A program made the translations under genes and the position numbers. Of a stretch of 64,000 bases of DNA, positions 12,002 through 23,705 are shown piece after piece (the first letter of the stretch is position 1; each line of letters begins with the position of its first letter). The DNA comes from Hymenopus coronatus (Eukaryota > Arthropoda > Insecta > Mantodea > Hymenopodidae), in contig CM060896.1 in NCBI GenBank assembly GCA_030762935.1, forward strand, positions 17,567,527-17,631,526, read 5' to 3'. The notes beneath the pieces were generated by a model. It was not told the DNA's origin. It was given only the letters and a program-made list of their open reading frames with translations, and ran no database searches.

Positions 12002-12757
12002 GGTAATTATAGAGAACCTGGGCCCCTCTAGAAATTAAACTAATTGTGGTTTGACTGTAAGTTTGGTTTATACTTGTTACGTTTTCACCATTTTTTTTAT
12101 CGGAAAAGCTCCGTAATTAAGTTAAACGCTAATTTATTACGTGCGCGTAGCGATTCTTTTTGTGAATATTTATGAAGTATGTTGCCTAGAAGGAGTAGAA
12201 TATAAATAAAGAAGTCTTGTAGTACTTTTGCAATGTAAATATATAATAATACTACACACTAAAGTGCCTAAAACCTGAGTTTCATTGTCGGCGGCAGGCG
12301 AACAATGTTGTGGAATGCAACACCGGCATATATCGCTAGCCGCTGTGCTGATGTATGACAAGTATGTTTCACGCAGATACAGCTAGCTGTTCAGAGAATT
12401 TTATTATACAGAAAACTTCGGCCACTCTAAAATCGAATGAAACTAAGTGCGATTGATTGACTTTGTATTTTTTATGACAATTTCAAAGCCTGTGGATTTC
12501 AAATTTAGCGCGAGGTTAGGTTCCAATTCGTTTAGGTTAGTGTGTGTATATAAATTTGTGTTTCTAATTTTATATCGTGGTAGTACATCGATATCGATAT
12601 TTCCAACAACTCCTAACAGCGCAATGGATACAACATTAGTTTTTTAAACCATCTCCCCACCCATAATCCCTCTCTAACCACACCGGTCCCGTTAGAGTGC
12701 AAAACTGGCATAAGTCGCAGCGGAGAGATGTAGCGGCCCAACTTGTAAATAATTACC
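12002..12757. mobile_element. Non-autonomous DNA transposon with 8-bp target duplication
   Basis: The termini are GGTAATTAT and ATAATTACC, perfect 9-bp inverted repeats. The flanks are AAACGATT at 11994-12001 and again at 12758-12765, a perfect 8-bp duplication. Removing the element and one flank restores a continuous PalTE consensus. The interior holds no recognisable transposase. Eight-base duplications are usual for hAT and Merlin-type elements, but the termini do not settle the superfamily. Confidence 0.82.
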
Positions 12758-13529
12758 AAACGATTTACTCTACAAAACAACGTATGACATAAATTGTGTT
12801 TTAATGAGATTTACATTTTTTGCGCAGTGCGTTTTTTACTATCTGTTATAATTTACCAGTTATACAAAAGTCATCCAGAATGCAGAGGTCTTCAGAGACT
12901 ATTCCCAGAAAATTTAAGATATACTTTTTGTTTGAAATAAAATATCTTAAACATATGGTATTTTAATCAAAATCATTAGAGCTGTTTTTGATAAAATCAA
13001 CATTTTCGAAAAATCTTACATGTAAAGGGAAACTTGTGGAGAAAGATTTTATTGAAAACCTTCATAGAGCACCTTTGGAATGCTGAACTTAAATATAAAG
13101 TTTGGACTTTAATCGACTTTTCGTTTTTGAGCTATTCTGTTCTCAGACAGACGCACGCACGTATGGGATCTTTTTCTCAAAATGAGTTTTTTTAGATTCA
13201 GGGGATCTTAAAATACATTTTATCGTGAAAACTCAACATCTAATTTTGGGTGGAATTCAATAACTTCTCTCATTACTGTGAAGATAGAGAAAGTAAAATC
13301 TTAAGATATCTCACCAGATATTGCGTATAGAAAAACATTAATTCTATACGACGTGTTCAAAATGTCGCTGTCTGAAACTGATTTTAATTAACGCAACGCA
13401 TTACCTCCTAGCAGATATATACAGTGACAAACACAAGTAACTGAATTGAAATTGTATTTCGGCATTACTTTCGTGGTTTGTTGTGTAGTTTTAATAATAA
13501 GGTAAAACATCTTTATTTCCATTTTTATA

Positions 13530-14375
13530 TTATCTGCTAAGTACATATTTAGCAATGAGATGGTATGCATTTCATCCAAAAGTTCGATACCGAGGTTTCA
13601 TGGAAACATAAGCTTTGTTATTCCCCTGAATACTGTTTTTAAATAAGGTCCGTGAGAGAGAGAAAGCGAGAGAGAGGGATCACCATAACTCAAAAACGAA
13701 AATTCACTTAAACTCTGCACCTATTATTTAAGTTCAGCATCTTCCAAGGATGCGACACGAAGATTTTTCAAGAAAAACCGCCATCCCAAACAGCCCTTTA
13801 CACAGAAAAAATTAGAAAAATTTTATTTTTTCAAAAATGGCTCTAACGAATTTAATTAAAATGCTGTGTGTTAAAGATATTTACATGACAAAATACATAC
13901 ATATCTTAAGTTTTTTGGTAATAGCCTCTGAAGAACCTCTTCATTAGTTTTGAGTTTTGTATAACTGGTAAACAGTAAGAGCTAGACAAAAACTTATTAC
14001 ACAAAAAATGTAGATCTCCTTATAACGCACAATTTATGTTATAAACATTTTGTAAAGTTAATAGCTTCCGATATATATATTTTGTTATTGCTTTAAAATG
14101 CTTATATTTTTTCCAAACACTAAGTAGCCATTCGTTTTTCTTTTGTTTTACTCCTAGTCATGCAAAGTGAACCAAATTCAAAGACAATCGCATAGTGACA
14201 GCTTTTAAAAGGCTATCGTTTTAGCCTGTATACTCCTTTATTTCTCCTCTACTTATAAGCAACTTAGTAATAAGGCCATATCTGCCAATGTTTATCTCGA
14301 TTAACGTGAAGTTGATAGAGGAATATTCTTTTGTAGGAACAGTTTACAGAACAGGTAGAGAAAGTCACGTGGATG
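13530..14375 (-). repeat. PalTE copy, ends abruptly
   Basis: The palindrome is decayed. The CCAAAAGTTCGATACC block is clear. The microsatellite position is occupied by a GA-rich tract (13655-13679) instead of TG. It ends within GTAGAGAAAGTCACGTGGATG and is joined directly to an oppositely oriented copy. Confidence 0.82.
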
Positions 14376-14896
14376 TATTTTATTCAAAATCGTTAGAGCC
14401 ATTTTTGAGAAAATCAAAACGTTCGAGCACTGTTCTAAGTAAAGTTTGGTTTGAGGTTGGATTTTCCTCAAAATATTCGTGTCGGATCCTTGAAAGATAC
14501 TACATTTAAATGCGTTTTTGAGTTATTCTGTTTATGATGCATGAACACACGGACACGCTGGCACATGGAAACACGCACATATATACACACACCGCATGTG
14601 TGATTTGTGGTGGACAAAGCGGCGCAGGGGTTTCTTCCGGGTTCTCTGGTTTTCCCCGCCATTGCATTTCACCGATGCTCGATCTTCATTCCATGTATCA
14701 GCAGTGTCATCGCCTGTGGTGCCACAAGTAGTAAAAGCGGGCGTTAAACACTACAAAGAAAACCATACACACAAAGGGAGCTTTTTCTAAACATTCTTTT
14801 TTTGATAAGAGGACCCTAAAACTTGTATTTCCGGTGAAATCTCGGTATCTAATGTTTGGGTGGAGTGCAATCCTTACGAGAAAGTAAAAAAATAGA
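14376..14896 (+). repeat. PalTE 3' half with a SINE inserted at the microsatellite
   Basis: Starts in the middle block (CAAAATCGTTAGAGCC), continues through ACACGGACACGC, is interrupted by an S3-type SINE, and resumes at ACACACAAAGGGAG. It ends at GAGAAAGTAAAAAAA near 14895. Confidence 0.8.
14591..14762 (+). mobile_element. SINE fragment, family S3
   Basis: Shares TTTGTGGTGGAC, GGGTTCTCTGGTTTTCCCC and the CCATTCC-type continuation with the fuller copies at 26676 (minus) and 35205 (plus). The tRNA-like head is missing. Confidence 0.65.
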
Positions 14897-14897
14897 T

Positions 14898-15288
14898 CTC
14901 GTTAAAACATACAATTTATGTAATATATATATTTTTTGTAGAGTTAACCATTTCTGAGACATACTTCATTTATTGACTTCAATTTTAAAACACTTAAACT
15001 GTTCTCATACGGAGATCCTCATTCGTTTCACATCTCTTTTTTTAATCCTGGTAATATAAAGAGAACCAAATTTCAATTGTATCATATAGTGACCAGCTTT
15101 TTAAAAGATTTGGCTATCGCTTTATCCTGGTGCATTCCCATATTTTCCTTCAACTTACAAGGAACCAAGTAATTTGGTTATTTTTGAAAATGTTTATCTC
15201 GATTAGCATTAAGTAGATAGAAGAATAGGTTTTTGTAAACCTAGCTGTTTGCATAACAGGCAGAGAATAATCATTTGAATGGAACACA
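14898..15288 (-). repeat. PalTE 5' half
   Basis: From TAGATCTCGTTAAAACATAC to CAGGCAGAGAATAATCATTTG and GGAACACACC. The palindrome half is absent. Older subfamily. Confidence 0.78.
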
Positions 15289-15306
15289 CCTAGAATTTTA
15301 CATTTT

Positions 15307-15405
15307 AACATATGTTTTATTGTTTTGCATGGTATGTATTGCCTGATAATATGGAAGAGAGAGCCTTATAGCCTTAACGTTAACCAGGTTGAATAAATAA
15401 ATAAT
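15307..15405 (+). mobile_element. Probable LINE 3' tail
   Basis: GCCTTATAGCCTTAACGTTA, then CCAGGTTGAATAAATAAATAA. This resembles the 3' end of insect non-LTR elements, which finish in short A-rich tandem repeats. No coding part is attached. Confidence 0.35.
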
Positions 15406-16186
15406 AGGTGTGTGCTAATGTCAATAATTAATTTTAAAGAAACTCTGTTACATTATTATTAGTTGTTTTGTCCCTCGGGTAATCATCAGCCTTTGACAAA
15501 TTCTGTGTAAAGAATGCTACAGATTTTACTATGCACAATCATTCATGACAATTGCCAGGGTCACTGTCTCTGATCTACTGGTTTTTAAAACAGATTACTT
15601 TGTTTGGTTCCATTTACCTGAGAAGACAACATTTCAGCTGTTTTGTTGAGCAAAATGCATCACACATACAGTCTTCAATACTTGAGACCTTTTCTGGATG
15701 AGTGATTTCTCTGAGTAAAGCTTCTGTTAATCTGAGAAACATCACGTTGAAAAGGTGAATGTTGTGCCAACTTTGCACAGTCCTGACCTCGATGTTCACT
15801 CATACTTCAAAGTCTCCCAATGTCATACAAAGCAGTGAAACCCACTTGCACTTGAGCGCATCTTCATCGCTCTCAGATGATTTCTATGTGGTGCAGATTA
15901 ACTTTCCAGCTTCACTTTCTCCTTGCACAAAATATTGAGTTATGGTACAGCATTTTTTCTGCAAAGACAAGCTTCCTTGATTTTACTTACAGAGCAAAAA
16001 GTGATGAATATATACGTTAATGAGAAATCTGCTAATAGGTTAAGCTCAATAACTACAGCAATCTGTGCCGCATGATTCTCTTATTCTAGAGACTCAAAAG
16101 AGTACTAATATAATTAAATAAGCTGCTTTCGTTATACAGACTTACTACAGACTGCTTGTTTTTGTAATAATAATAATCATTATCAG
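15406..16186. other. Unassigned DNA
   Basis: No family recognised; the open frames are short and carry no motif I know. Confidence 0.4.
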
Positions 16187-16892
16187 TTTTACTTTCTCTA
16201 CATGCTACTGGTGCATAGGTAGAAAGGCAGAAGCTCCTCACCCAAAAATTAATACCGAGATTTCACTAGAAATACGCGTTTTAGGGTCCCTTTATATGTA
16301 AAAGATTTTTTAGAAAAAGGTCCATGTGCATCCGTAGTCCGTGTGTCTTGTAAAACAATAACTCAAAAACGAAATATCGGTAAAATACTAAACTTGGTGT
16401 TTGAGAAAATCTTCACACCCCAAACCACCCTTTACATGGAAAAAAAAAATCGAAAATGGCTCTAACGATTTTGATTAAAATACCGTATATTAAAGGTATT
16501 TGCATGACAAATTAAATATATATCTTGACTTTTCTGGGAATAGCCTCTGAATACCTCTTTGTTCTGAACGAATTTTGCTGAATTTTTTATAACTGCAAAC
16601 GTTAGACAAAAATTTAAATGGACAAAAATGTAGATCTCGTTAAAACACACAACTTATGTCATACAGGAATTTGTCAGCTCCTGGCAGTATAAAGAAGTGA
16701 GCTTCTATCACATAACAAACAGCTTTTAAGATTTATTTGTTTACCTATTGTACTCCCTTATTTCTCTTCTACTTACAAGGAAGCAAAAAAGGATGTTTCT
16801 CTCGTGTAGTATAAAGCAGATGGAAGAATAAACTTTCTAAGGATAAGTTTTATATATATGTAGAGAAAGTCGTACGAATAGAACACATCAGA
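16187..16892 (-). repeat. PalTE copy, internally shortened
   Basis: Begins TTTTACTTTCTCTACATG and ends GTAGAGAAAGTCGTACG, then CACATCAGA. About 150 bp of the middle (after the CTTATGTCAT block) is missing compared with full copies. No microsatellite expansion is present. Confidence 0.85.
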
Positions 16893-17096
16893 TTTTTATT
16901 AGTGTCACCAAACTATTTCTCTCAAATGTTTCTGAAAATACTGATGTGTTTCATTTACTTGATTTTCTCTAACCTCTATTGTTTACACACAATTATGCTG
17001 ACTACAGGTCTAATTGCCGAAGTTCAAGGTGGGACATATTGTTGATTGTTTTATTAGTAGGTATACAAACTGTTCCTGCGAACGTTTATTACTTTC

Positions 17097-17898
17097 TCTT
17101 CTAAGAATAATTATAGTAATTGGAGAAAGTATTGTATTTCACCCAAAAATTCGCTGTCTAGATTTCACCGTCCCTGAATAAAAGCAGAAACATTTTTAGA
17201 AAATGTTCCCTGAGTATATGTGCATGTCATGTGCTTGGAACAACATAATCAGATACCGAAAAGTAGGATAAAAATCAAACTTGATATTTAAGTTCAGTAG
17301 CTCCCAAGGATACGAGATGAAGATTTGCATTAAAATATGCTAAACCAAACTACGCTTTAATTGGAATATTTTTTGTAATTGTTGACTTTTTCAAAACTGG
17401 ATTAACGATTTTGCTTAAAACCTTTAACACATTTCATGACAAATAAAATGTATGTCCCAAATTTTCTAAAAATAGCCTCTGAGTCCTTTTCATTGGGATG
17501 TTTTTGTATAACTATTAAACCGTAAGAGTTGAACAAATTTTTCTACTCAAAATATGTAATCTTCTAAAGGTAAAGACTTATGTCAAATTCATTTCTGCGG
17601 AGTTAACCGTTTAGAAGATACGCCTGTGTATTAGTTTATCTTCTCCAGTACTTACAGTTTTATCAAATGGGAAGTCGTTATTTGATTTTATTTTCCCCTT
17701 TATTTTCGTGCAAGAAGAACGTAATTCCAAACACGTCATTTAGCGACCATCTTTTAAAAGGTTTGTCTATTGCTTTAGCCTAGTGCATTCCATTATTCCT
17801 TTGTATCCATAACTAAGTATGTACATTTCTGCTAATGTTTATCTTGATTAGCATGAAGTAGATAGAAGAATAAGGCTCTGTGAGAATAACACACCAGA
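17097..17898 (-). repeat. PalTE copy, diverged
   Basis: Starts ATTACTTTCTCTTC with a decayed palindrome and ends ACACACCAGA. The GTAGAGAAAGT motif near the 5' terminus has been deleted (AATAAGGCTCTGTGAG). Confidence 0.8.
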
Positions 17899-18171
17899 TT
17901 TTGTATCTTGAAACATCTTGATTTCGTTTTATATGATACAAACAATTTTTTCGTTGTATAAACTGTATAGTTATAACATGCTAATTTTATTTTTGATTTT
18001 CTAAAGTATGATCCAGTAGTTATTCCTTTGAAATATTTTGTTTTATTTACATCATGAGCATGCAAAGAGACTGGAATTTGAATACACATGGCAACCTCCT
18101 CTTATAGATTTTTACTTTCGCTTTAGCCTAGTGTATTGCCCTACTCCCGTTGTACTTACAAAGGAGATTTA
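17899..18171 (-). repeat. PalTE fragment
   Basis: Only the middle of the older subfamily is clear: GAGCATGCAAAGAGACTGG, then TTTACTTTCGCTTTAGCC and GTACTTACAAAGGA. The part before about 18035 is too diverged to be sure. Confidence 0.55.
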
Positions 18172-18690
18172 AATGTATAAAAGTCACTGCATATATGCAT
18201 TTTTATAATACCGTTGAACCGATTTCAACCAAACTTGGCACAGATTACTTTTGACACAAGGCATAAATTACTATCTAGGGTATAATCCGAATTTCAGCTC
18301 CATTTCAGAGATTAATTATTTAGTTTCACGTTATGCCTACATTTTTTTTATCGTAATAACTCAAAAATTCAAAAAAATAATTACTTAGGCTTTTACGGTC
18401 TCAAAATAACAAAGGAATAGCGAGTTTACATTTATTCGTTGGTTTCCTCTCTAATATTCATCACGGAATAATAACACAGTCAAATAAATCGTCGGTGTTC
18501 TGGCAGAAATTGCCAAGTCCAAAATCTGTGTTTAGAGATACAGTAATTTTAAAGTTTGGCTTAGTTCTAAACATCCTTTATGACGTTATGCTGAACATAA
18601 AACACATTTTGCAGATATGTACACATTTTAATTATTATTTCAAATGTGATTCTAAATGTCTATAAAATTCTTTAAAATCTGCAAAATATT
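18172..18690. other. Unassigned, possibly repetitive, DNA
   Basis: Includes CCGTTGAACCGATTTC, then CCAAACTTGGCACAG, wording I associate with arthropod dispersed repeats, but there is no second copy in the window to prove it. Confidence 0.35.
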
Positions 18691-19189
18691 TGACTAAGTG
18701 ACTTCTGCCTGAAGAGTTAAAGGTACTTTAAAGGAAGTAGGTAGCCCGCTGGATTGTAAAGCAAAACAGTTTATTGCTTTATGATGAATGTATAAGCTGT
18801 TATCTACAGCTTTTTTACAGTTTTTATTTCCTTGACACTTTTATAACTTTACAAACACATGGTTCAGTACACCGATAAAAAATGCATGCCTAAAAGGTCT
18901 TGCATTAGTTTTCAACTACATTTGAAACTGGACGTAACTCATGAATAACTGCTAAAATTTAAAACTTTTAACACATAACATTTTATTATTTTAAAAAAAT
19001 AGTTTTGTCCTTTGTTTAATTAAATTTGCTCCGATCCAAATTAATCACTGCTGTATCCTTTAGGTTCACTATTGCTTCCGTTGCTTGACTCTGGGATTCT
19101 ATCTTCCACTATTTCTAATATGGTAAGGAGCGATACCATGAATGAAACACCAATGGAATTACTCCTTTACCGCATAATGACAAAAAATC

Positions 19190-20144
19190 CTAATATTTCA
19201 AGGGAGTCTTATACGCCTTGAGGAGAGTAGGTGTTACAATGGGACATTTTCGTCCAAACACATTTATCTGTGAATAGTTCCCAAAATGCTCAAAACTATA
19301 TTTCAGAATTCCAGAGATTTCTTTTTCATATCTGAAGCATTTTATTTTCAACCAGTTTACTTTACTCCCTTCGCTATCTTTAGTTTTGTTGCACAGAATT
19401 TCTCTGGACAGACCTGATAAATGAATAAAGTCATCAAACTTCAGCTCTTTCACATTATAAAGTGCAGCATTCTTCCTTTTTCTTGAGGAACGGGCAGCAC
19501 GAAAGATGTTTAGCCAGTCGTTCATAGCATAAACACACGAATTTCCTTCGATTCTCAATGGCACTGTGCACACTATCACATTCCATCATATGTCGGAAGT
19601 TGCTGTCATAAACGTTCTTCTTTGGAAGCCTTTGCTTTGTCATTTGCTTTGCTTTGATTGTTCCCTTTGCTTATGATTTAGTTACTTGGGTTCCAGTTCT
19701 TTTTTTCTTCCTCTTGAGCAGCAACATATCTAGGCTTAAAAATGAGTAGTTATATTCTTGGCAAAAAATACATTTGTATATTGTCAGACTTGCTGCTTTC
19801 TTGCTCACATCTTTACACTCTTGTTCAAAAAGAGAGTGCATCTTAGATATAGACAGCTTGCCGTCCAAATAATTCTTTAGTGAAGATTTTCTAATATAAT
19901 GAGATTCCATAGTAGGAAATTTCTCAATTTGCTGCTTCATTTTCTCTATTTCGCTGGTAGAAAGTTTGTTTGCTGGTGGATGTTTTCCTCGTATTTCACT
20001 AGATGAGAAATTGCCTGATGAATTTATTTTTTCATAAGCTTTGTTTAATGGTTCATTGCTAATGTAAAGCGTATTTAGGAAAAACATTCTGCATACTCTT
20101 CTTTGTGCTCCATTTTTCATGAAAAAGATTTGTTTTGCATTCAT
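19190..20144 (-). pseudogene. Decayed arthropod transposase-like protein, internally deleted
   Basis: Reading from 20144 down: RRVCRMFFLNTLYIS, then EIRGKHPPANKLS, IEKFPTMESHYIRKSS, LSISKMHSLFEQEC and IFCQEYNYSF. After a gap comes FRHMMECDSVHSAIE. A frameshift near 19560 follows, then VYAMNDWLNIFRAARS and VNWLKIKCFRYEKE. From memory, these blocks in this order are typical of an uncharacterised transposon protein common in insects and other arthropods: an RG(K/N)H block, an FP..ESHY block, an MECDSVH..IE block in the presumed RNase H-like fold, and a KVNWL.IK block near the C-terminus. The stretch between YSF and MECDSVH, where the cysteine-rich region and the first catalytic part should be, is missing. 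The gene is dead. Confidence 0.7.
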
Positions 20145-20748
20145 TCACTATTTTCCACCTTTTCTAGATCTTCGACACTGCGACAAAAAAAATTTCTCTG
20201 TTTTAATATAAAATCCCTTTGCCTAATATAATCACCTAACCTTTGTTCTTCAGTAAAATTGGTAGAGCATTTAAAATGACAATTGTAACTAACTTATTCT
20301 TGTGTGTTCTTGCATTATATTTTGAAATATATGCCTGTCCCGAGCTTCGCAATTTCTTTATTATGTTGCACTTCCAAGATGATGGATTAGCTTTATTCTA
20401 TTTGCTCCGTTTCTTTACGACTGGATTTTCAACCCTAAAAATAATGTTTTAAATATAGCCTATATGTTTATAAAAATAATGTTGAAAATGTCTATTTATG
20501 AATTTATCTGAATATTTTTATTTTATGAAATAATTGTTAGTATTCTCATTTTTGCTACATTATTTCTTTTTACTATTTAATGTAATTCATTTCTGTCTTC
20601 TTGTTATCCATATTCTATTGAGATCAAATAATAAATATAATTACACAAAATTCTAGGAATCGAACCTTTAACATCTGCATTTATAAGCTAACATGTTATG
20701 CACTAGCCCAGGAAGGCATTGCTTCAAGATAACATATTACATTTGGAT

Positions 20749-21040
20749 TGCCTCCGCAGTAGAGTGGTCAGCGAGCTGGCATCACCCTGAGTTCGATACC
20801 CGACTGGAGGTGTTAATTTTTCTCTAGTTAGAAATATTCCATTCCCTCCATAGAGTCCGGAACTGTGGATTTAAGAGTGAATTTGCATGTAAAAATAAGT
20901 AAAAGACTATAAAAAAAACTTGCAGCAATTTAAACTTAAGTTAAATAATAATAAAGAGGCAGCAATGTTTCAGTCAAAGCGCTAATATGATCACAACAGT
21001 TAAAGTGGGTAAAGAGATGGACAAAAAACAAAAATGACCT
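20749..21040 (+). mobile_element. tRNA-derived SINE, family S1
   Basis: GTGGTCAGCGAGCTGG (A box) and GAGTTCGATACCCG (B box) form the head. The body is CATTCCCTCCATAGAGTCCG. The tail block CTAATATGATCACAACAGTT matches the other S1 copies. Confidence 0.78.
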
Positions 21041-21395
21041 CCAGATTATATTATGTCAGAGTGTTTACTAGCAGAAGCTTATTCTCTGCTATAGGTGCAA
21101 TTGTGATCTTACACAATCGTCTGTTTCAGAAGTTTGTAGCCAAGTAGGGTCAGATAGCCTTGCATCACTAAAAGTATCACTGTTATTATCCTATTAAAGC
21201 AAATAAATATATTTAGTCATTTTTGGGGTAAAATAATAAAATTAGAGCATAAAATAACAGTTTAAATATTGATAATAGCATACTCAGATGAAAATGATGT
21301 CAGTGAGATTCTGATTCTGTGGCCTCTATATTGATAATCTCAGTATTCTTTGAAGTAAAATAGCTTCTTCCGTCATCACTTGTGTCAGCTTCAAC

Positions 21396-21397
<2 letters not shown>

Positions 21398-21448
<51 letters not shown>
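21398..21448. repeat. (TA)n microsatellite
   Basis: About 25 uninterrupted TA units. Confidence 0.98.
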
Positions 21449-21451
<3 letters not shown>

Positions 21452-22003
21452 GAAGCACAAGTTGAGTTGCCTGGCAAATTCAGAGAACAATAAGTTCACC
21501 CAATTACTCAGGTCATTTAAGAAATAATTATTCAAACTACTACTGGATTTGTTTACAATTTGTAACTTGCCAATATGCGAAAGCCTCTTCCTCATTTGTA
21601 TTATGTTTAGTACTATGTAACATTAATTGGCCTCGAGTTTGAAAAACTAATTTATATTTCCTGCACAGAATTTTGTAACACATAAAGCTTCACTTGCGAT
21701 GTGAGAAATAAAAACCTGCTGAGAGTACAAGCTGCTGCAATGTGACATTGACATCAAGTATCACTGGAACGCATGACATTATCCCTCTTCTCAGCGGATT
21801 CTGCTTGATAATGGATGTGTAATATGAATACGACTTACGACAAGCAGAAGTAACTAAGTCTGCCTGCCTAAGAAATGTGAAAGTTGGACTTGATGAAAAT
21901 ATAAAATAACTTTTTAATAACTTATAGAAGGAGAGAGATATCGCTTTGTGACCTTTATTAGTTTTCTTGGTAAGATGATATAATTATCTCAAAACTAAGT
22001 TTC

Positions 22004-22024
22004 GACTTAGTGACTTCTGCCAGG
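22004..22024 (+). repeat. Additional copy of the GACTTAGTGACTTCTGCC motif
   Basis: Same motif as at 18692 and inverted at 21841. A looser copy lies at 57364-57383. It may be the end of a transposon whose other end is decayed. Confidence 0.4.
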
Positions 22025-22625
22025 GCGACGACGAAATATTTATAACCGCTATTATGTTTGCACAAATGCAAAAGCGCTATAATGACATGGTTGAAAAAGT
22101 AATAGCATTTTGAACTGCATCAAACCAGTCAAAATACTTTTATTTCTTCTTCATCATCTTGTTGACCTCATATTATTATTTATTTGTATTGATGTAAAAC
22201 AACACAAGATAATTAAATGTAACTTCATTGCTAAGTCAATGTTAACACACAATTTCTGCGATCATACTCCGATGCTCGAACATGTCATTTCTCATTTCTT
22301 GTTTACAGCAGATCCCTTTCTCTGTGGGAAGTTTGTGATGTTTTATAAATATTGACATACAAATGATAGTGGCCATGGATAACAGCAGCAGCATAAAATC
22401 AGTACTATTACTGCTCCTTCTTCTTCCTCTGCTCCTTTATATGCTGATTTTGTCTTTTCTTTTGTGTTTCGTCTGTTTTATTAGTAGTTTTGTGTGCGTT
22501 TTTGAACTGATCAAATAGTAATTTAGTAAATAAAATTGTATAAACAAAACAAATGATAATACATACATTCAAACAATACAGAAATAACTGGAAACACAGA
22601 TATTGTGGCAACGCACTAAAAAAAG
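22025..22625. other. Unassigned DNA
   Basis: AT-rich; a pyrimidine-rich CTTCTTCTTCC patch lies at about 22415. No element recognised. Confidence 0.4.
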
Positions 22626-23663
22626 TCTGATGTGTTCCATGACTTTCTCTACATCGCTTTGACAAATTGTTGCTAATAAGCATATTATTTTATCTACTTT
22701 ATGACAATCGAAATAAACAATAGCAGAAATTGTATTAATTACTTGCTTCCTTGTAAGCAGAAGGAAAATAAGGGAATACACTAGGCTAAAGCGAAAGTCA
22801 AATCTTTTAAAAACTGGTTGTCATGTGGTTCAAATCCATTTCTATGCGTGACCAGGAGATTACAACTTTCCATGTGAGAAAAGTTTAAAGTATTTTGAGT
22901 CTGAAACAAATTGCAAGGAATTTTTCAGAAATGGTCAATTCAACGAAAAATACATATATGACATAAATTGTGTGTTTTAACCTGAGATCTACTTTTTTTG
23001 TGTAGTAAGTTTTTATCTCTCACGGTTTACAAGTTACGTAAAATTCAGCAAAATTGATTCAGAATAAATAGGTTTTTAGAGATTATTCCCATGAAATTCA
23101 AGATATACATTTTATTTGCTATATAAATATCTTTAATATACGCAATTTTAATCAAAATTGTTAGAGCCGTTTTTGAGAAAAGCAAACATTTTGAGATTTT
23201 TTACCATGTAAAGGGTAATTTGGAGTGGGGAGATTTATCTCAAAATCTTCTTGTCAAATCCTTTGAAGGTACTAAACTTAAATACCCAGTTTGATATTTT
23301 ACCGAATTTCCGTTTTTGAGTTATCGTGTTCACAGACACACGGACACACACGCAGACTTTTTTTCTAAAAATCTGATGTGTTCCATTCATATGACTTTCT
23401 CTATATCTCTATAACAAATTATTGTTAGAAGGCTTATGCTTCTATTTACTTCATGCTAATCGAGAAAAAATTAGCAGAAATAGTCTTATTACTTGCTTCC
23501 TTGTAAGTAGAAGCGAAATAAGGGAGTACCATAGGTTAAAGTGATAGTCAAAAGCTGGTTGCTATGTGACTGAAGTTCCTTTGTTTGAATGGACAGGAGT
23601 TGACAAGATTTTGAAAGCTAAAACCAAATAATAAGGAATACCTAAAAAACGATGAACTCCTAG

Positions 23664-23705
<42 letters not shown>

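Larger units (their letters stand above)
11323..13302 (+). repeat. PalTE copy split by two insertions
   Basis: The element runs 11323-11389, 11728-12001 and 12758-13302. The head reads TATGATGTGCTCCATTC; the end reads AGATAGAGAAAGTAAAA. The missing stretches are exactly filled by an S1 SINE (11390-11727) and by a 756-bp inverted-repeat transposon (12002-12757). Both gaps rejoin at matching PalTE consensus positions, so this is one ancestral copy. Older subfamily (TTTTAAAACCTAGTCGCTAG). Confidence 0.88.
18692..21860 (-). mobile_element. Candidate DNA transposon carrying a decayed transposase
   Basis: A 20-bp motif at 18692-18711 (reading GACTAAGTGACTTCTGCCTG) has an inverted match at 21841-21860 (17 of 20 bases), enclosing the transposase relic at 19190-20144. 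An S1 SINE and a (TA)n tract also lie inside. The boundaries are uncertain because a third copy of the motif lies at 22004-22024 and could pair with 21841 instead. No target duplication was recognised. Confidence 0.4.

Noticed and set aside
19455..19643. Separate small gene on the minus strand
   Set aside because: It is the MECDSVH part of the decayed transposase in another frame, caused by a frameshift.
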